Assembly: GCF_014048465.1 (NCBI RefSeq)
Contig: NZ_PDLY01000001.1
Span: forward strand, 558,001-622,000
DNA: 64,000 bases
Reading direction: 5' to 3'
DNA from: Bombella mellum
GTDB taxonomy: Bacteria > Pseudomonadota > Alphaproteobacteria > Acetobacterales > Acetobacteraceae
Shown here: positions 1-12,081 of the stretch, one piece after another
Numbering within the stretch: position 1 is the stretch's first letter
Layout of the letters: each line of letters begins with the position of its first letter
Position numbers and translations under genes: made by a program
Notes under the pieces: model-generated
Seen by the model: the letters and a program-made list of their open reading frames with translations, nothing else
The model's database searches: none
What the model was told of the DNA's origin: nothing

Positions 1-1218
1 GCGGCGGAAGAGATGGCCTTCGAGCGGGCGGCCCTGATCAGGGACCGCATACGGGGTTTTGCCAATCTCCGGGCTTCAGGGGCGATCAACCCCGTCAGCA
101 TCAGGGAAGCGGACGTGGTGGCTCTCTGGCAGCAGGCCGGGCAGAGCTGCATACAGGTTTTCTTCATCCGTGGAGGACGGAACAACGGCAACAGGGCCTT
201 CTATCCTCGCCATGAGGCAGACGCCTCGGCAGCGGATGTGCTGTCTGCCTTTCTGCTCCAGTTCTATGAGGACAAGCAGCCTCCCTCACAGGTCATGACC
301 AACCTTGAGCCATCCGAACAGCCCCTGCTGGCCGAGGCCCTGACCCTCCAGCGGGGGCAGAAGGTCCAGCTGCTTCAGCCACAGCGGGGCGAGAAGAAGG
401 CCGTGCTGGATCACGCCGTGCTCAATGCCCGTGAGGCCCTGGAGCGTCGGCTGGCAGAAACGGCCGGGCAGGCCGTCCTGCTGGAGAAGGTGGCCGAACT
501 GTTCGATCTGCCAGCCCCTCCCGGGCGGATTGAAGTCTATGACAACTCCCATCTCATGGGTCAGGCTCCTTACGGGGCCATGATCGTGGGAGGGCCGGAA
601 GGTTTCGTGAAACGGGCTTACAGGAAGTTCGCCATCCGTGGCCCCGTGGCCCCGGGCGATGACTTCGGCATGATGAAGGAGGTCATGAGCCGCCGTTTCG
701 CCAGGCTGGGCATGGAGGATGAAGGTGGGGAGGGCTGGCCTGACCTTCTGCTGATTGACGGCGGGAAGGGGCAGGTCCGTGCCGTGAAGGAGATACTGGC
801 CGAGCGGGGCCTGTCCTCCATTCCCGTGGTGGGGATCGCCAAGGGCGTGGATCGCAATGCGGGGAGGGAGTGGTTCTTCGTGGACGGAAAGGAACCGTTC
901 CAGCTGCCCGTGAATGATGCCGTCCTTTATTATCTCCAGAGGCTGCGGGACGAGGTGCACCGTTTCGTCATCACGACACACAGGGCGGGGCGTTCCAAGG
1001 CCCTGACCCGTTCCGGGCTGGATGACATCCCGGGTGTCGGCCCGACCCGCAAGAAGGCTCTCCTGACCCGTTTTGGCTCTGTCAGGCAGGTTCGGCAGGC
1101 GGCTCTGGAGGAGCTGGAAGGTGTACCGGGAATTAATCGTGAAATGGCGCAGGTCATTTATGGATATTTCCATCCAGAATGGGTAAGAGAACAGAGTGAC
1201 GTCCTCGAAAAACCCTGA
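1..1218 (+). CDS. uvrC: UvrABC system protein C, 3' part (5' end outside window)
   Basis: Excinuclease subunit that makes both incisions around UvrB-bound DNA lesions. The frame is open to base 1, so the true start lies upstream and only about 405 residues are visible. The first visible residues ([15 protein letters not shown]) are the end of the UVR motif that contacts UvrB. The RNase H-like endonuclease domain follows ([11 protein letters not shown], then LLIDGGKGQ with its acidic residue), and two helix-hairpin-helix units close the protein ([17 protein letters not shown]). The GIY-YIG domain is missing only because of the window edge. pgsA follows 44 bp downstream on the same strand, the common proteobacterial uvrC-pgsA pairing. 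Identification is secure. Confidence 0.95.
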   Translation, partial: AAEEMAFERAALIRDRIRGFANLRASGAINPVSIREADVVALWQQAGQSCIQVFFIRGGRNNGNRAFYPRHEADASAADVLSAFLLQFYEDKQPPSQVMTNLEPSEQPLLAEALTLQRGQKVQLLQPQRGEKKAVLDHAVLNAREALERRLAETAGQAVLLEKVAELFDLPAPPGRIEVYDNSHLMGQAPYGAMIVGGPEGFVKRAYRKFAIRGPVAPGDDFGMMKEVMSRRFARLGMEDEGGEGWPDLLLIDGGKGQVRAVKEILAERGLSSIPVVGIAKGVDRNAGREWFFVDGKEPFQLPVNDAVLYYLQRLRDEVHRFVITTHRAGRSKALTRSGLDDIPGVGPTRKKALLTRFGSVRQVRQAALEELEGVPGINREMAQVIYGYFHPEWVREQSDVLEKP

Positions 1219-1262
1219 CTGAGCACCGTGTTGGGGAGTGACCTGCCATATAGGGATATAAG

Positions 1263-1829
1263 GTGATCAATCTTCCCAATCTTCTCACGCTGTTCCGTAT
1301 TCTTGTCATTCCGGTGCTGATCGGGTGTCTGGCAGCCGGTGGCCTGTGGGCAGACATGGCCTTCCTGCTTTATGTCGGAGCCTGCGTGACGGATTATCTT
1401 GATGGTGCTCTTGCCCGCCGACAGGGCCTGACGTCAGACCTGGGCCGGATGATGGACCCCATTGCCGACAAGCTCCTCGTGGGGGGGCTTCTGCTGGCTC
1501 TGGCGGGCATGGGGGGGCTGCGTTTTGGTTCGCTTTATGCGGCCATTCTCATCATGCTGAGGGAAATCCTCATCAGCGGCCTGCGGGAATATATGGCCTC
1601 CCGGAATGAGACGATCCCTTCCACCCGTCTGGCCAAATGGAAGACGGGAATGCAGATGGTGGCGATCGGTTTTCTGATTCTGGGACAGGGGGCGGTCGGC
1701 TCCCTGTATGACAGGGTCACGTGGTACTTTGGGGTGACAGGGGCTGCGCTGCTCTGGCTGTCCGTCATTCCGACCCTTCTGACAGGGACCGGGTACCTCA
1801 GGGCGACTGTGGCACGGATGCGGGGATAG
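1263..1829 (+). CDS. pgsA: CDP-diacylglycerol--glycerol-3-phosphate 3-phosphatidyltransferase
   Basis: Inner-membrane enzyme that makes phosphatidylglycerol phosphate from CDP-diacylglycerol and glycerol-3-phosphate. The 188-residue protein is mostly hydrophobic. It carries the CDP-alcohol phosphotransferase signature D-x2-D-G-x2-A-R-x8-G-x3-D-x3-D (DYLDGALARR then GRMMDPIADK, near residues 43-69). Length is normal for PgsA. Translation starts at GTG 1263, preceded by a weak purine-rich site (ATAAGG). It lies directly after uvrC. Confidence 0.93.
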   Translation: MINLPNLLTLFRILVIPVLIGCLAAGGLWADMAFLLYVGACVTDYLDGALARRQGLTSDLGRMMDPIADKLLVGGLLLALAGMGGLRFGSLYAAILIMLREILISGLREYMASRNETIPSTRLAKWKTGMQMVAIGFLILGQGAVGSLYDRVTWYFGVTGAALLWLSVIPTLLTGTGYLRATVARMRG

Positions 1830-1924
1830 ACTGGTTTGAGATATCGGGTAGATCATTATAGAGGTGACGGGAGACGGACTATGTTCTTCCAATGTCAGGT
1901 TGTGACGGTTGCAAAGGGGATGGC

Positions 1925-3469
1925 ATGAAAATCAGAGAAGGTAGCCTCAAGAAGGCAGGGGTCGTGATGTCCTTCTTTGCGGTGGGCTGCACTGGTTTTG
2001 CTGTCAGCTGTACGGGGCTGGACAGACATCTGAGCGGGACCGTCAATCCGTATGGCAATCCCAACACCCCCGACACCCGCAGCGAGACTGCCCAGCGCAT
2101 CCGTGGGGCGAAGGTGAGTGCGACGCCTGTCCTGCCGGAGGATGGAGATGTCTGGCCCGGTCAGCCGGAGCCGGTGCCCAGCCTTCGGGATGTCAGCCGC
2201 TCCGATGCCCATTTTATCGAGAAATGGCAGAAGGCCCGTCCGCAGCTTGATGCCGACCTGCGGCAGCAGCTGGGTGATGGCCAGGGCATGAGCGTCGGAG
2301 AGGATGTCAGCCAGCGTTACGGGTCTGGCCGGGAAGTGATGCCGATTGGCAGGCCTATTGCGTCCCATGTGAAGGATAATGCTCCGCCTTATATGGAATC
2401 AGTAAATCGTGGCATTGTCGTCATTCCGAATGGTGATGGCACCGATACGCTGATCGCTCCGGATGGCAGCATCAAGATTGTCAGCCACAGCAAGGCGGCA
2501 CTTTTTGAACATGCCAAGACATTTGGTCATGGTCATGGCAATGATGCGACAGGGCAGCCTACTTATGCGCAGCCGGATAACGGATATGTGGCCGAGGCTC
2601 CCCGCCATCTGCATGAAGATCAGCAGGCCCTGTCCGTACCCCCCGCCCTGCGGGCTGGGGCTGGCAGCGTTCCCGTGCAGGTACCTGCACCTCATGTGAC
2701 GGCGAAGCCGCCTGTGGTTTCCCAGCATCCGCGGCCGAAGGCTGAGGTCGTGCCGGTGCCTGCGCCCCATGTGGCAGTGAAGCCGCCTGTGGTTTCCGAG
2801 CCTCCGCACCCGCAGCCGAAGGCTGAGATCGTGCCGGTGCCTGCGCCTCATGTGGCAGCGAAGCCGCCTGTTGTTTCTCAGCCTCCGCATCCGCAGCCAA
2901 AGGCTGAGGTCGTGCCGGTGCCTGCGCCTCATGTGGCAGCGAAGCCGCCTGTTGTTTCTCAGCCTCCGCATCCGCAGCCGAAGGCTGAGATCGTGCCGGT
3001 ACCTGCGCCTCATGTGGCAGCGAAGCCGCCTGTTGTTTCTGAGCCACCGCACCCGCAGCCGAAGGCTGAGGTCGTGCCGGTACCTGCGCCTCATGTGGCA
3101 GTGAAGCCGCCTGTCGTTTCCGAGCCACCGCATCCGCAGCCGAAAGCTGAGGTCGTGGCGGGGCAGGATCATCCTGTCAGGCATAAGGCTCCGGCTGCTG
3201 AAACATCAGCCAGACATGCCGATGCGATGGTTGATGCGGCCCATCCGGTGGCGGAACTGTCGCAGCCGGAGAAGAAGGCCCACAAGGCGCAGCCTCATAA
3301 GGTGGCCGCTGCTCCTGAAAAACATGTGGCGGCTCCTGCGAAGAAAGAACGCCACTCCGGGAAGAAACATGGTGGGGACTATGTGGATGCGCTGGGCTTC
3401 GAAGCTCCCGTGCGTCATGCAAAGTCTCATCATGGCGATGGCGTGTATCAGTTTGACTGGGACAAATAA
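1925..3469 (+). CDS. Proline-rich tandem-repeat exported protein (probable lipoprotein)
   Basis: 514-residue protein of unknown function. I choose ATG 1925 over the in-frame ATG at 1892 because AGGGG sits 5 nt upstream and the product then opens with a signal peptide (MKIREGSLKKAGVVMSFF). Cysteines in AVGC and AVSC could be lipidated, though neither is a textbook lipobox. Residues about 270-410 are a proline-rich array of 27-residue units (core VPVPAPHVAAKPPVVS), followed by a Lys/His/Ala-rich tail. Such PxP-rich stretches often span the periplasm or bind cell wall. It stands alone between pgsA and rpmG. No enzyme motif is visible. Confidence 0.75.
   Translation: MKIREGSLKKAGVVMSFFAVGCTGFAVSCTGLDRHLSGTVNPYGNPNTPDTRSETAQRIRGAKVSATPVLPEDGDVWPGQPEPVPSLRDVSRSDAHFIEKWQKARPQLDADLRQQLGDGQGMSVGEDVSQRYGSGREVMPIGRPIASHVKDNAPPYMESVNRGIVVIPNGDGTDTLIAPDGSIKIVSHSKAALFEHAKTFGHGHGNDATGQPTYAQPDNGYVAEAPRHLHEDQQALSVPPALRAGAGSVPVQVPAPHVTAKPPVVSQHPRPKAEVVPVPAPHVAVKPPVVSEPPHPQPKAEIVPVPAPHVAAKPPVVSQPPHPQPKAEVVPVPAPHVAAKPPVVSQPPHPQPKAEIVPVPAPHVAAKPPVVSEPPHPQPKAEVVPVPAPHVAVKPPVVSEPPHPQPKAEVVAGQDHPVRHKAPAAETSARHADAMVDAAHPVAELSQPEKKAHKAQPHKVAAAPEKHVAAPAKKERHSGKKHGGDYVDALGFEAPVRHAKSHHGDGVYQFDWDK
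2741..3145 (+). repeat. Five tandem 81-bp coding repeats
   Basis: Inside the proline-rich gene the sequence GCTGAGRTCGTG recurs at 2741, 2822, 2903, 2984, 3065 and 3146, an exact 81-bp period (27 codons). A shorter degenerate unit precedes the array from about 2687. Units differ by a few bases, many synonymous (ATC/GTC, GCG/GTG, CAG/GAG). Copy number is a likely point of strain variation by slippage or recombination. Confidence 0.95.
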
Positions 3470-3641
3470 GACAGGCCTTTTGAGAAAAAGACCATAATCT
3501 GTCCCAATGGTGATATCCTGTGCCGGAAAGGGCTTGACCTGAAAGGCACAAGGTATCATTGTCCCGCTCAGGTATAGGGGATGTGCTGCTCCGACAATGA
3601 TGAAGCGGCGTCCCATCACGCGGCAGCAGTCCGAGGGTAAT

Positions 3642-3809
3642 ATGGCCAAGACAAACGTAATCATGATCCGTCTCGTTTCTTCCGCAGATACGGGCTATTT
3701 CTATGTCACGAAGAAGAATGCCCGCACGGCGACGGGCAAGATGGAAGTGCGCAAGTACGATCCGGTCGTGCGCAAGCACGTTGTCTTCCGTGAGGCAAAG
3801 ATCAAGTAA
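3642..3809 (+). CDS. rpmG: 50S ribosomal protein L33
   Basis: 55-residue L33, a small component of the large ribosomal subunit. The start is ATG 3642 ([11 protein letters not shown]), preceded by GAGGG; an in-frame ATG at 3597 would add 15 residues not found in L33. The body ([20 protein letters not shown]) is typical of the cysteine-free, zinc-independent form of alphaproteobacteria. A strong terminator follows within 30 bp, so the gene appears monocistronic. Confidence 0.97.
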   Translation: MAKTNVIMIRLVSSADTGYFYVTKKNARTATGKMEVRKYDPVVRKHVVFREAKIK

Positions 3810-3835
3810 TCATCAGTCTGGCTGATGAAGAGAAA

Positions 3836-3859
3836 GCGGCCTCCGGGCCGCTTTTTTTT
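3836..3859 (+). terminator. Rho-independent terminator after rpmG
   Basis: Stem GCGGCC / GGCCGC with a TCCG loop, followed by eight T residues. It lies 27 bp after the rpmG stop and before the converging FtsB-like gene. Confidence 0.93.
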
Positions 3860-3895
3860 ATGTCCATCAGCTCATGGGAGAGGCCGGGAACGTTC

Positions 3896-4219
3896 TCAGT
3901 AAAGGGCGTTCTTCTCGCCATAGGGGATGACCAGGTCCCCCTTGCGGCTGCTGTTGAGCATCACCCGGCTGCGTTCGTCGAGCATGTCCGGGTCCAGGGC
4001 ATTTTCATTCAGGGCCGTGACACGCCGCCGCCATATGTCCTGTTCCTTGTGAGCGTCCAGAAGGGCGGCCTGTGCCTGGGCCTGAAGTGTTTTCTGGTGC
4101 TGGTAGGCCTGTATGCCCAGATCACCATGCAGGGCATTCCAGAGGAAATAGACGGTGAGGAGCAGGAAGAGTGCTGGAGCGAATATGATGCCCAACCCAC
4201 GCCGTAGCAGAATGATCAT
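3896..4219 (-). CDS. FtsB/DivIC-family septum formation protein
   Basis: 107-residue small bitopic membrane protein. A short cytoplasmic N-terminus precedes one transmembrane helix (about residues 8-27, IIFAPALFLLLTVYFLWNAL), then a helical heptad-like segment (QKTLQAQAQAALLDAHKEQD). This is the layout of FtsB/DivIC, which links early and late divisome proteins. ATG at 4219 is preferred over TTG 4234 because GAGGAG lies 7 nt upstream. Its place downstream of eno on the same strand matches the common eno-ftsB order. A terminator-like hairpin separates the two, so it may be expressed separately. Confidence 0.8.
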   Translation of the reverse strand: MIILLRRGLGIIFAPALFLLLTVYFLWNALHGDLGIQAYQHQKTLQAQAQAALLDAHKEQDIWRRRVTALNENALDPDMLDERSRVMLNSSRKGDLVIPYGEKNALY

Positions 4220-4313
4220 GCAGTGGCTCCTCAATGTTCATGGCGACCGGAAAAAGTTCTGACCACCATTTATAGGGGCTTCTGTGGCAGAGGCAAGGCA
4301 GGAGCGGGCATGA

Positions 4314-4345
4314 AAAAAGCCCCCATCCGAGGATGAGGGCTTTTT
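4314..4345 (-). terminator. Terminator-like hairpin downstream of eno
   Basis: Near-perfect inverted repeat (GCCCCCATCC / GGATGAGGGC, one mismatch) flanked by A6 on the left and T5 on the right. It can therefore act in both directions. It lies 44 bp after the eno stop. Confidence 0.85.
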
Positions 4346-4388
4346 CTGCCTGACGGGCCAGTGTCCTGACCCGTGAGTGGTCAGCAGA

Positions 4389-5711
<1,323 letters not shown>

Positions 5712-5785
5712 CTATCATCAGGCACAGGTTAGGATCCGCTTTCGCTTTATTTCAGTCTCAAAATATGCGCCTGAGGTCAATTAAG

Positions 5786-6268
5786 ATGCGACAATTTCCT
5801 GTCACGGCAGCCATGCTTGTTGCGCTTGGCGGCGTTTTTCCCTTTCTGGTGGGCATATGGCTGTTTCTGGCCGGGGTTCTGACCTCTCTGCCCCATCTCA
5901 GCCTGATCCTTCTGGCCTATGGGGGGTGTCTCCTGTCCTTCTATGGGGCCGTGCAGTGGGGTCTTCTTGCCAGCAAACCCACGATCATCCTGCCGACGGG
6001 GGAAGGGCTGCGGGACAGGCGTGCCCTGCTGCTGGGAGCGTTCGCCTTCCTGTGGGGGTGGCTGTCCCTCTCCGTCGGGCTGCTTGGCAGCCTGCGGACC
6101 GGTTTCGGTCTGGAGACGCTCGGTTTCATCGGCGTGTTCGCTCTGGAACGAATCGCCAACCGCTGCGGTGACCTTCCGCCGGGATATTTCATGGTCAGGG
6201 CCGTCAGCACAGGGCTGTGTGTGATCGGCTTCCTGCTCGCCCTGCTGTCCCCGCAGGGACAGTTCTAA
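5786..6268 (+). CDS. DUF3429-family integral membrane protein
   Basis: 160-residue hydrophobic protein with about four or five transmembrane helices. It contains the family-type stretch GGCLLSFYGAVQWGLL and a later helix before LERIANRCGDLPPGYF. This resembles the DUF3429 family, related to eukaryotic TMEM69; the function is unknown. I choose ATG 5786 because GAGG lies 9 nt upstream, whereas the in-frame ATG at 5765 has no visible binding site. It sits alone between divergent eno and convergent kdsA. Confidence 0.72.
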   Translation: MRQFPVTAAMLVALGGVFPFLVGIWLFLAGVLTSLPHLSLILLAYGGCLLSFYGAVQWGLLASKPTIILPTGEGLRDRRALLLGAFAFLWGWLSLSVGLLGSLRTGFGLETLGFIGVFALERIANRCGDLPPGYFMVRAVSTGLCVIGFLLALLSPQGQF

Positions 6269-6286
6269 GGGCGGGCAGGTCTTCCG

Positions 6287-8763
<2,477 letters not shown>

Positions 8764-8826
8764 TTATATAGTGAAGAGGGGGGGAAGGGGAAGCAGATTG
8801 TGTGCTCCGCTTCCCCAAAAAACGGA

Positions 8827-9141
8827 TCAGGGATGCTGCGGTGTCTGGGCCGGTGCGGCAGGCTGCGTGGCGGGCGGATTGGCCAGGATGTCGCGGGTGC
8901 TTCCGCCGCTGGAGGCTCCACGGTTCAGCACGGCCAGGCACAGGCAGAGAATCATGAAGATGGCGGCCAGCACGGCGGTGCTGCGGGTCAGCAGGGTGGC
9001 CGTCCCACGGCCGGACATGAAGGAGCCAAGCCCCTGACTGCTGCCGACGCCAAGACCACCGCCTTCGCTACGCTGGATCAGGATAACGCCAATGAGGGCC
9101 AGGGCAACCAGAACAGTGAGGATAAGCAGTAATGTGGTCAT
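8827..9141 (-). CDS. secG: Preprotein translocase subunit SecG
   Basis: 104-residue auxiliary subunit of the SecYEG channel. Two transmembrane helices (about residues 2-22 and 50-72) flank the conserved cytoplasmic loop QRSEGGGLGVGSSQG. The C-terminal tail is Pro/Ala/Gln-rich, as in many alphaproteobacteria. It lies between tpiA and pyrG, the classical tpiA-secG-pyrG order. Confidence 0.94.
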   Translation of the reverse strand: MTTLLLILTVLVALALIGVILIQRSEGGGLGVGSSQGLGSFMSGRGTATLLTRSTAVLAAIFMILCLCLAVLNRGASSGGSTRDILANPPATQPAAPAQTPQHP

Positions 9142-9159
9142 GCAGTCAGGTCCAACAGG

Positions 9160-9954
9160 TTATGGGGAGGGCTGAGGCAGGGTCGCTTCAGCCGCAGCGT
9201 CGATGATGTCCAGAAAGCTCTGCGCTTCAAGGCTGGCACTGCCGACGAGCACTCCGTCCACGGCCTCGATGGACATGATGGAGGGTGCCTGCACGGCGGT
9301 GACAGACCCGCCATACAGGACCGGGACGCGAATGTCATCTGTCATGAGGCGCATTGGCAGCAGGGCACGGATCAGGGTGAGCTTCCTCTGGAGTTCCTCG
9401 CGGGAGGGCGTGATGCCGCTGCCGATGGCCCAGACAGGCTCATAAGCAAGGATTCCCCGGAAGCCCCGGGTCAGGGACCCTTCGATCTGGGTGGAGAGGA
9501 CGCTGGCGGCCCGCCCTTCGTTCCGTTCGGCCAGATGCTCGCCGATGCAGACGATCGGCACCAGCCCGGCGGCCGTGGCGGCCTTCACCTTCTGGCGGAT
9601 GATGGCATCCGTCTCGCCGTGGTTCTGGCGTCGCTCCGAATGGCCCAGGATGACATAGCGTGCACCGAGGTCCCGGATCATCGGAGCCGAGATGTCTCCG
9701 GTGAAGGGACCGGAGGAGGCGGGGTAACAGTCCTGCGCCCCCAGGGCCAGCCTTTCATGGGGCAGGTCGGCCGTCTTCAGGGCCTGATTGACGCCGTCAA
9801 GCTGTGTGAAGGGAGGACAGATGATGGTGTGGAGATGGGCCGGTGGAGGCGTGTCCTTCAGGCGGCGGGAGACATCCCGGGCGAGCTGGAGGCCGTGTTC
9901 GTGGCGGGCCTGCATCTTCCAGTTCCCAATGACGAATTTGGGTACGGTGGTCAT
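9160..9954 (-). CDS. tpiA: Triosephosphate isomerase
   Basis: Interconverts dihydroxyacetone phosphate and glyceraldehyde-3-phosphate. Start chosen at ATG 9954 (MTTVPKFVIGNWKM), with GGGGAGAG upstream; the longer frame to 10038 adds 28 residues absent from the family. The resulting 264-residue protein has catalytic Lys (GNWKM), His (ILGHSERRQ) and Glu (AYEPVWAIGSG), plus the phosphate loop VLYGGSV. It is the first gene of the minus-strand tpiA-secG-pyrG-kdsA group and is divergent from ppiD. Confidence 0.96.
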   Translation of the reverse strand: MTTVPKFVIGNWKMQARHEHGLQLARDVSRRLKDTPPPAHLHTIICPPFTQLDGVNQALKTADLPHERLALGAQDCYPASSGPFTGDISAPMIRDLGARYVILGHSERRQNHGETDAIIRQKVKAATAAGLVPIVCIGEHLAERNEGRAASVLSTQIEGSLTRGFRGILAYEPVWAIGSGITPSREELQRKLTLIRALLPMRLMTDDIRVPVLYGGSVTAVQAPSIMSIEAVDGVLVGSASLEAQSFLDIIDAAAEATLPQPSP

Positions 9955-10113
9955 TCTGCTCTCCCCGGTCTGCACGATGCATCCACTGCGCTTGGGCAAA
10001 GATAGGGACACGCCGTGCTGGTCAATCTGTGTCGGCATCTCTATGCTGGGGCAGCTTAGCGGGTTTCCTCTGCTAATGCTATTCTGCCATCAGTAAAGTG
10101 ATATGCGCCTTCG

Positions 10114-12081
10114 ATGATTACTGCCCTGCGTCATTTCCTGGTTGACTCCTGGCTCGGCCGGGTGATTGCCTTTGTGGTCTTTGCTTCCTTTATTGTTCTG
10201 GGGGGTACGTTTTTTGGACTGGGCGGCGGCATGGCCGGTCTGGGCGGTGATACCGTGGCGCAGGTCGGCTCGCACAAGATCACGCCCGTCGAGTTCCAGA
10301 AGGCCGTCCAGAGGCAGGTCGCCTATCTCATGCAGCAGAACGGGGGGGCGGTGGAGCTTCTGAGGACCCCCGAGGGCCGTCAGGAGATTGGACATGCGGC
10401 CCTGCGGAACCTCATCCTCGTTCATGAGGGGGCACAGGCCGGGAAGCGCAACGGTCTCAATCCGGGCGATGAAACGATTCGTGGCGTGATCTTTGCCATG
10501 CCGGATTTCAGGGACCCGAGCGGCCGCTTCAGCCCGCAGAAGATGGACAGTCTTCTTCATGTCAACAATCTCAGCCATCAGGACCTGATCCAGGAGACAC
10601 GGCGTATGCTGTATGGCCGGGCGACCATGCTGGCTTTTGGTCAGACCGTGCAGCCCCCGGCGCAGGAAGTGGACTGGATGGTCAACCATGTCGGTCACGG
10701 GCAGGTGGTGGACATGGTGCGTCTGCCTTTCTCCCTGGGGGAGGTTTCCACCCAGCCGACCGATGAACAGCTGAAACGTTATTACCAGAACCATCTCTGG
10801 CAGTTCCGTCAGCCGGAGTACCGTCATGCCCGCATCGTGGTCATGACGGCAGGCAGCGTGGCAAAGACACTCCAGATTTCCGATGCCGACCTTCAGGCTT
10901 CCTATAAGATGAAGATGGAGGACTCGGTCGAGGCGGCCCGTTACAACAGCCCGGAACTGCGTTCCATCGAGGTTCTGGCGGTGACGGATGAAGCCACGGC
11001 GGGGCAGCTGGCCGCCGCCTGGCAGGGGGGGCAGACCTGGAAAGCCCTCCAGAAACAGTATCCTAGGGCCATTCCGGCCACGCTGGACGATGCACGGCAG
11101 ACGGACCTGCCGGACCCGGCTCTGGCGAAGGTGGCGTTCGCCACGCCGGAAGGTCATGTGTCGCCCCCTGTCCATACGGCGGCGGGCTGGAGCGTGGTGC
11201 ATGTGCTGTCCATCAAACCGGCGAAACATGCCAGCTTTGAGAGCCTGAAAGACAGCATCCGTGAAGACCTGGCGAACGAACGGGCGGCCGCCATGCTGAA
11301 GGACCGTCAGAGGGCCTTTGAGGAGGCCGTGGCCGGTTCCGTCACGCTGGACAAGGTTCCGGCGGATATCGGGGCATTCCCTCTGGAGGGAAGCCTGGAT
11401 GCACACGGGAACCTGCCCGGTGGAGAACCGGCTCCGCTGCCGGGAGATGTGGCCCTGCGGCAGGCCATCATCAGTCAGGTCTTCAGCCAGAAGAAGGATG
11501 AGCCGCCACATGTCGTGACGGAACCGGATGGCAGCTCCTTTGCCGTTCTGGTGGATGATGTCACGCCGGGCAGGCAGGATTCCTATGAGACGGCCCGGCA
11601 GGCCGTGGTCGATGCCTGGATGGCGGATGCCCGGAAACATGCCACCGAGCAGCGGGCGACCGCCCTGTACCAGCAGGCGAAGAAGGAAGGACTGCGTCAG
11701 GCTCTGGCCGGGCAGAAGGAAGAGTCCCTGCTCCGGAAGGACGAGCATTTTTCCCGTCTCCAGCAGCGTCATGACGTGCCTGCCCTCATCCTGAGGGCCG
11801 CCCTTCAGCAGAAGGTCGGAGAGACAGCAATGCTTCAGGAAGGTGACGGGTACTGGCTCGTCAACGTGATCGGCACTTATGAGGAATCACCGACCCTGAT
11901 GCAGGCCATCCGGCAGCGTCTGACGGTCCAGATGACCGGGGCCTACCGTAACGATCTTCAGGAGACGCTGGGCATGTCCTATACCCGGGCGGCTCCGCCC
12001 CGTCATTTCAACGCAGCCCTGTTCAATGACGTGAACGAGAGGGTGCTCAGCATGATTTCAGGAAGGCTAGGTCAGCAGTGA
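10114..12081 (+). CDS. ppiD: Membrane-anchored periplasmic folding factor, PpiD/SurA type
   Basis: 655-residue protein with a short cytoplasmic N-terminus and one transmembrane helix (about residues 17-37). It is followed by a SurA_N-like chaperone segment (QVGSHKITPVEFQKAVQRQV) and a parvulin-like prolyl isomerase region near residues 230-370 (PALAKVAFATPEGHVSPPVH, then GWSVVHVLSI). This is the PpiD layout, acting on proteins leaving the Sec channel. Its stop overlaps the GTG start of trpE by 4 bp, so trp genes may be co-translated with it. PpiD family is firm; isomerase activity is not shown. Confidence 0.88.
   Translation: MITALRHFLVDSWLGRVIAFVVFASFIVLGGTFFGLGGGMAGLGGDTVAQVGSHKITPVEFQKAVQRQVAYLMQQNGGAVELLRTPEGRQEIGHAALRNLILVHEGAQAGKRNGLNPGDETIRGVIFAMPDFRDPSGRFSPQKMDSLLHVNNLSHQDLIQETRRMLYGRATMLAFGQTVQPPAQEVDWMVNHVGHGQVVDMVRLPFSLGEVSTQPTDEQLKRYYQNHLWQFRQPEYRHARIVVMTAGSVAKTLQISDADLQASYKMKMEDSVEAARYNSPELRSIEVLAVTDEATAGQLAAAWQGGQTWKALQKQYPRAIPATLDDARQTDLPDPALAKVAFATPEGHVSPPVHTAAGWSVVHVLSIKPAKHASFESLKDSIREDLANERAAAMLKDRQRAFEEAVAGSVTLDKVPADIGAFPLEGSLDAHGNLPGGEPAPLPGDVALRQAIISQVFSQKKDEPPHVVTEPDGSSFAVLVDDVTPGRQDSYETARQAVVDAWMADARKHATEQRATALYQQAKKEGLRQALAGQKEESLLRKDEHFSRLQQRHDVPALILRAALQQKVGETAMLQEGDGYWLVNVIGTYEESPTLMQAIRQRLTVQMTGAYRNDLQETLGMSYTRAAPPRHFNAALFNDVNERVLSMISGRLGQQ

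Noticed and set aside
3534-3559. TTGACC ... TATCAT as a promoter for rpmG
   Set aside because: The spacing is only 14 bp, too short for a normal sigma70 promoter.
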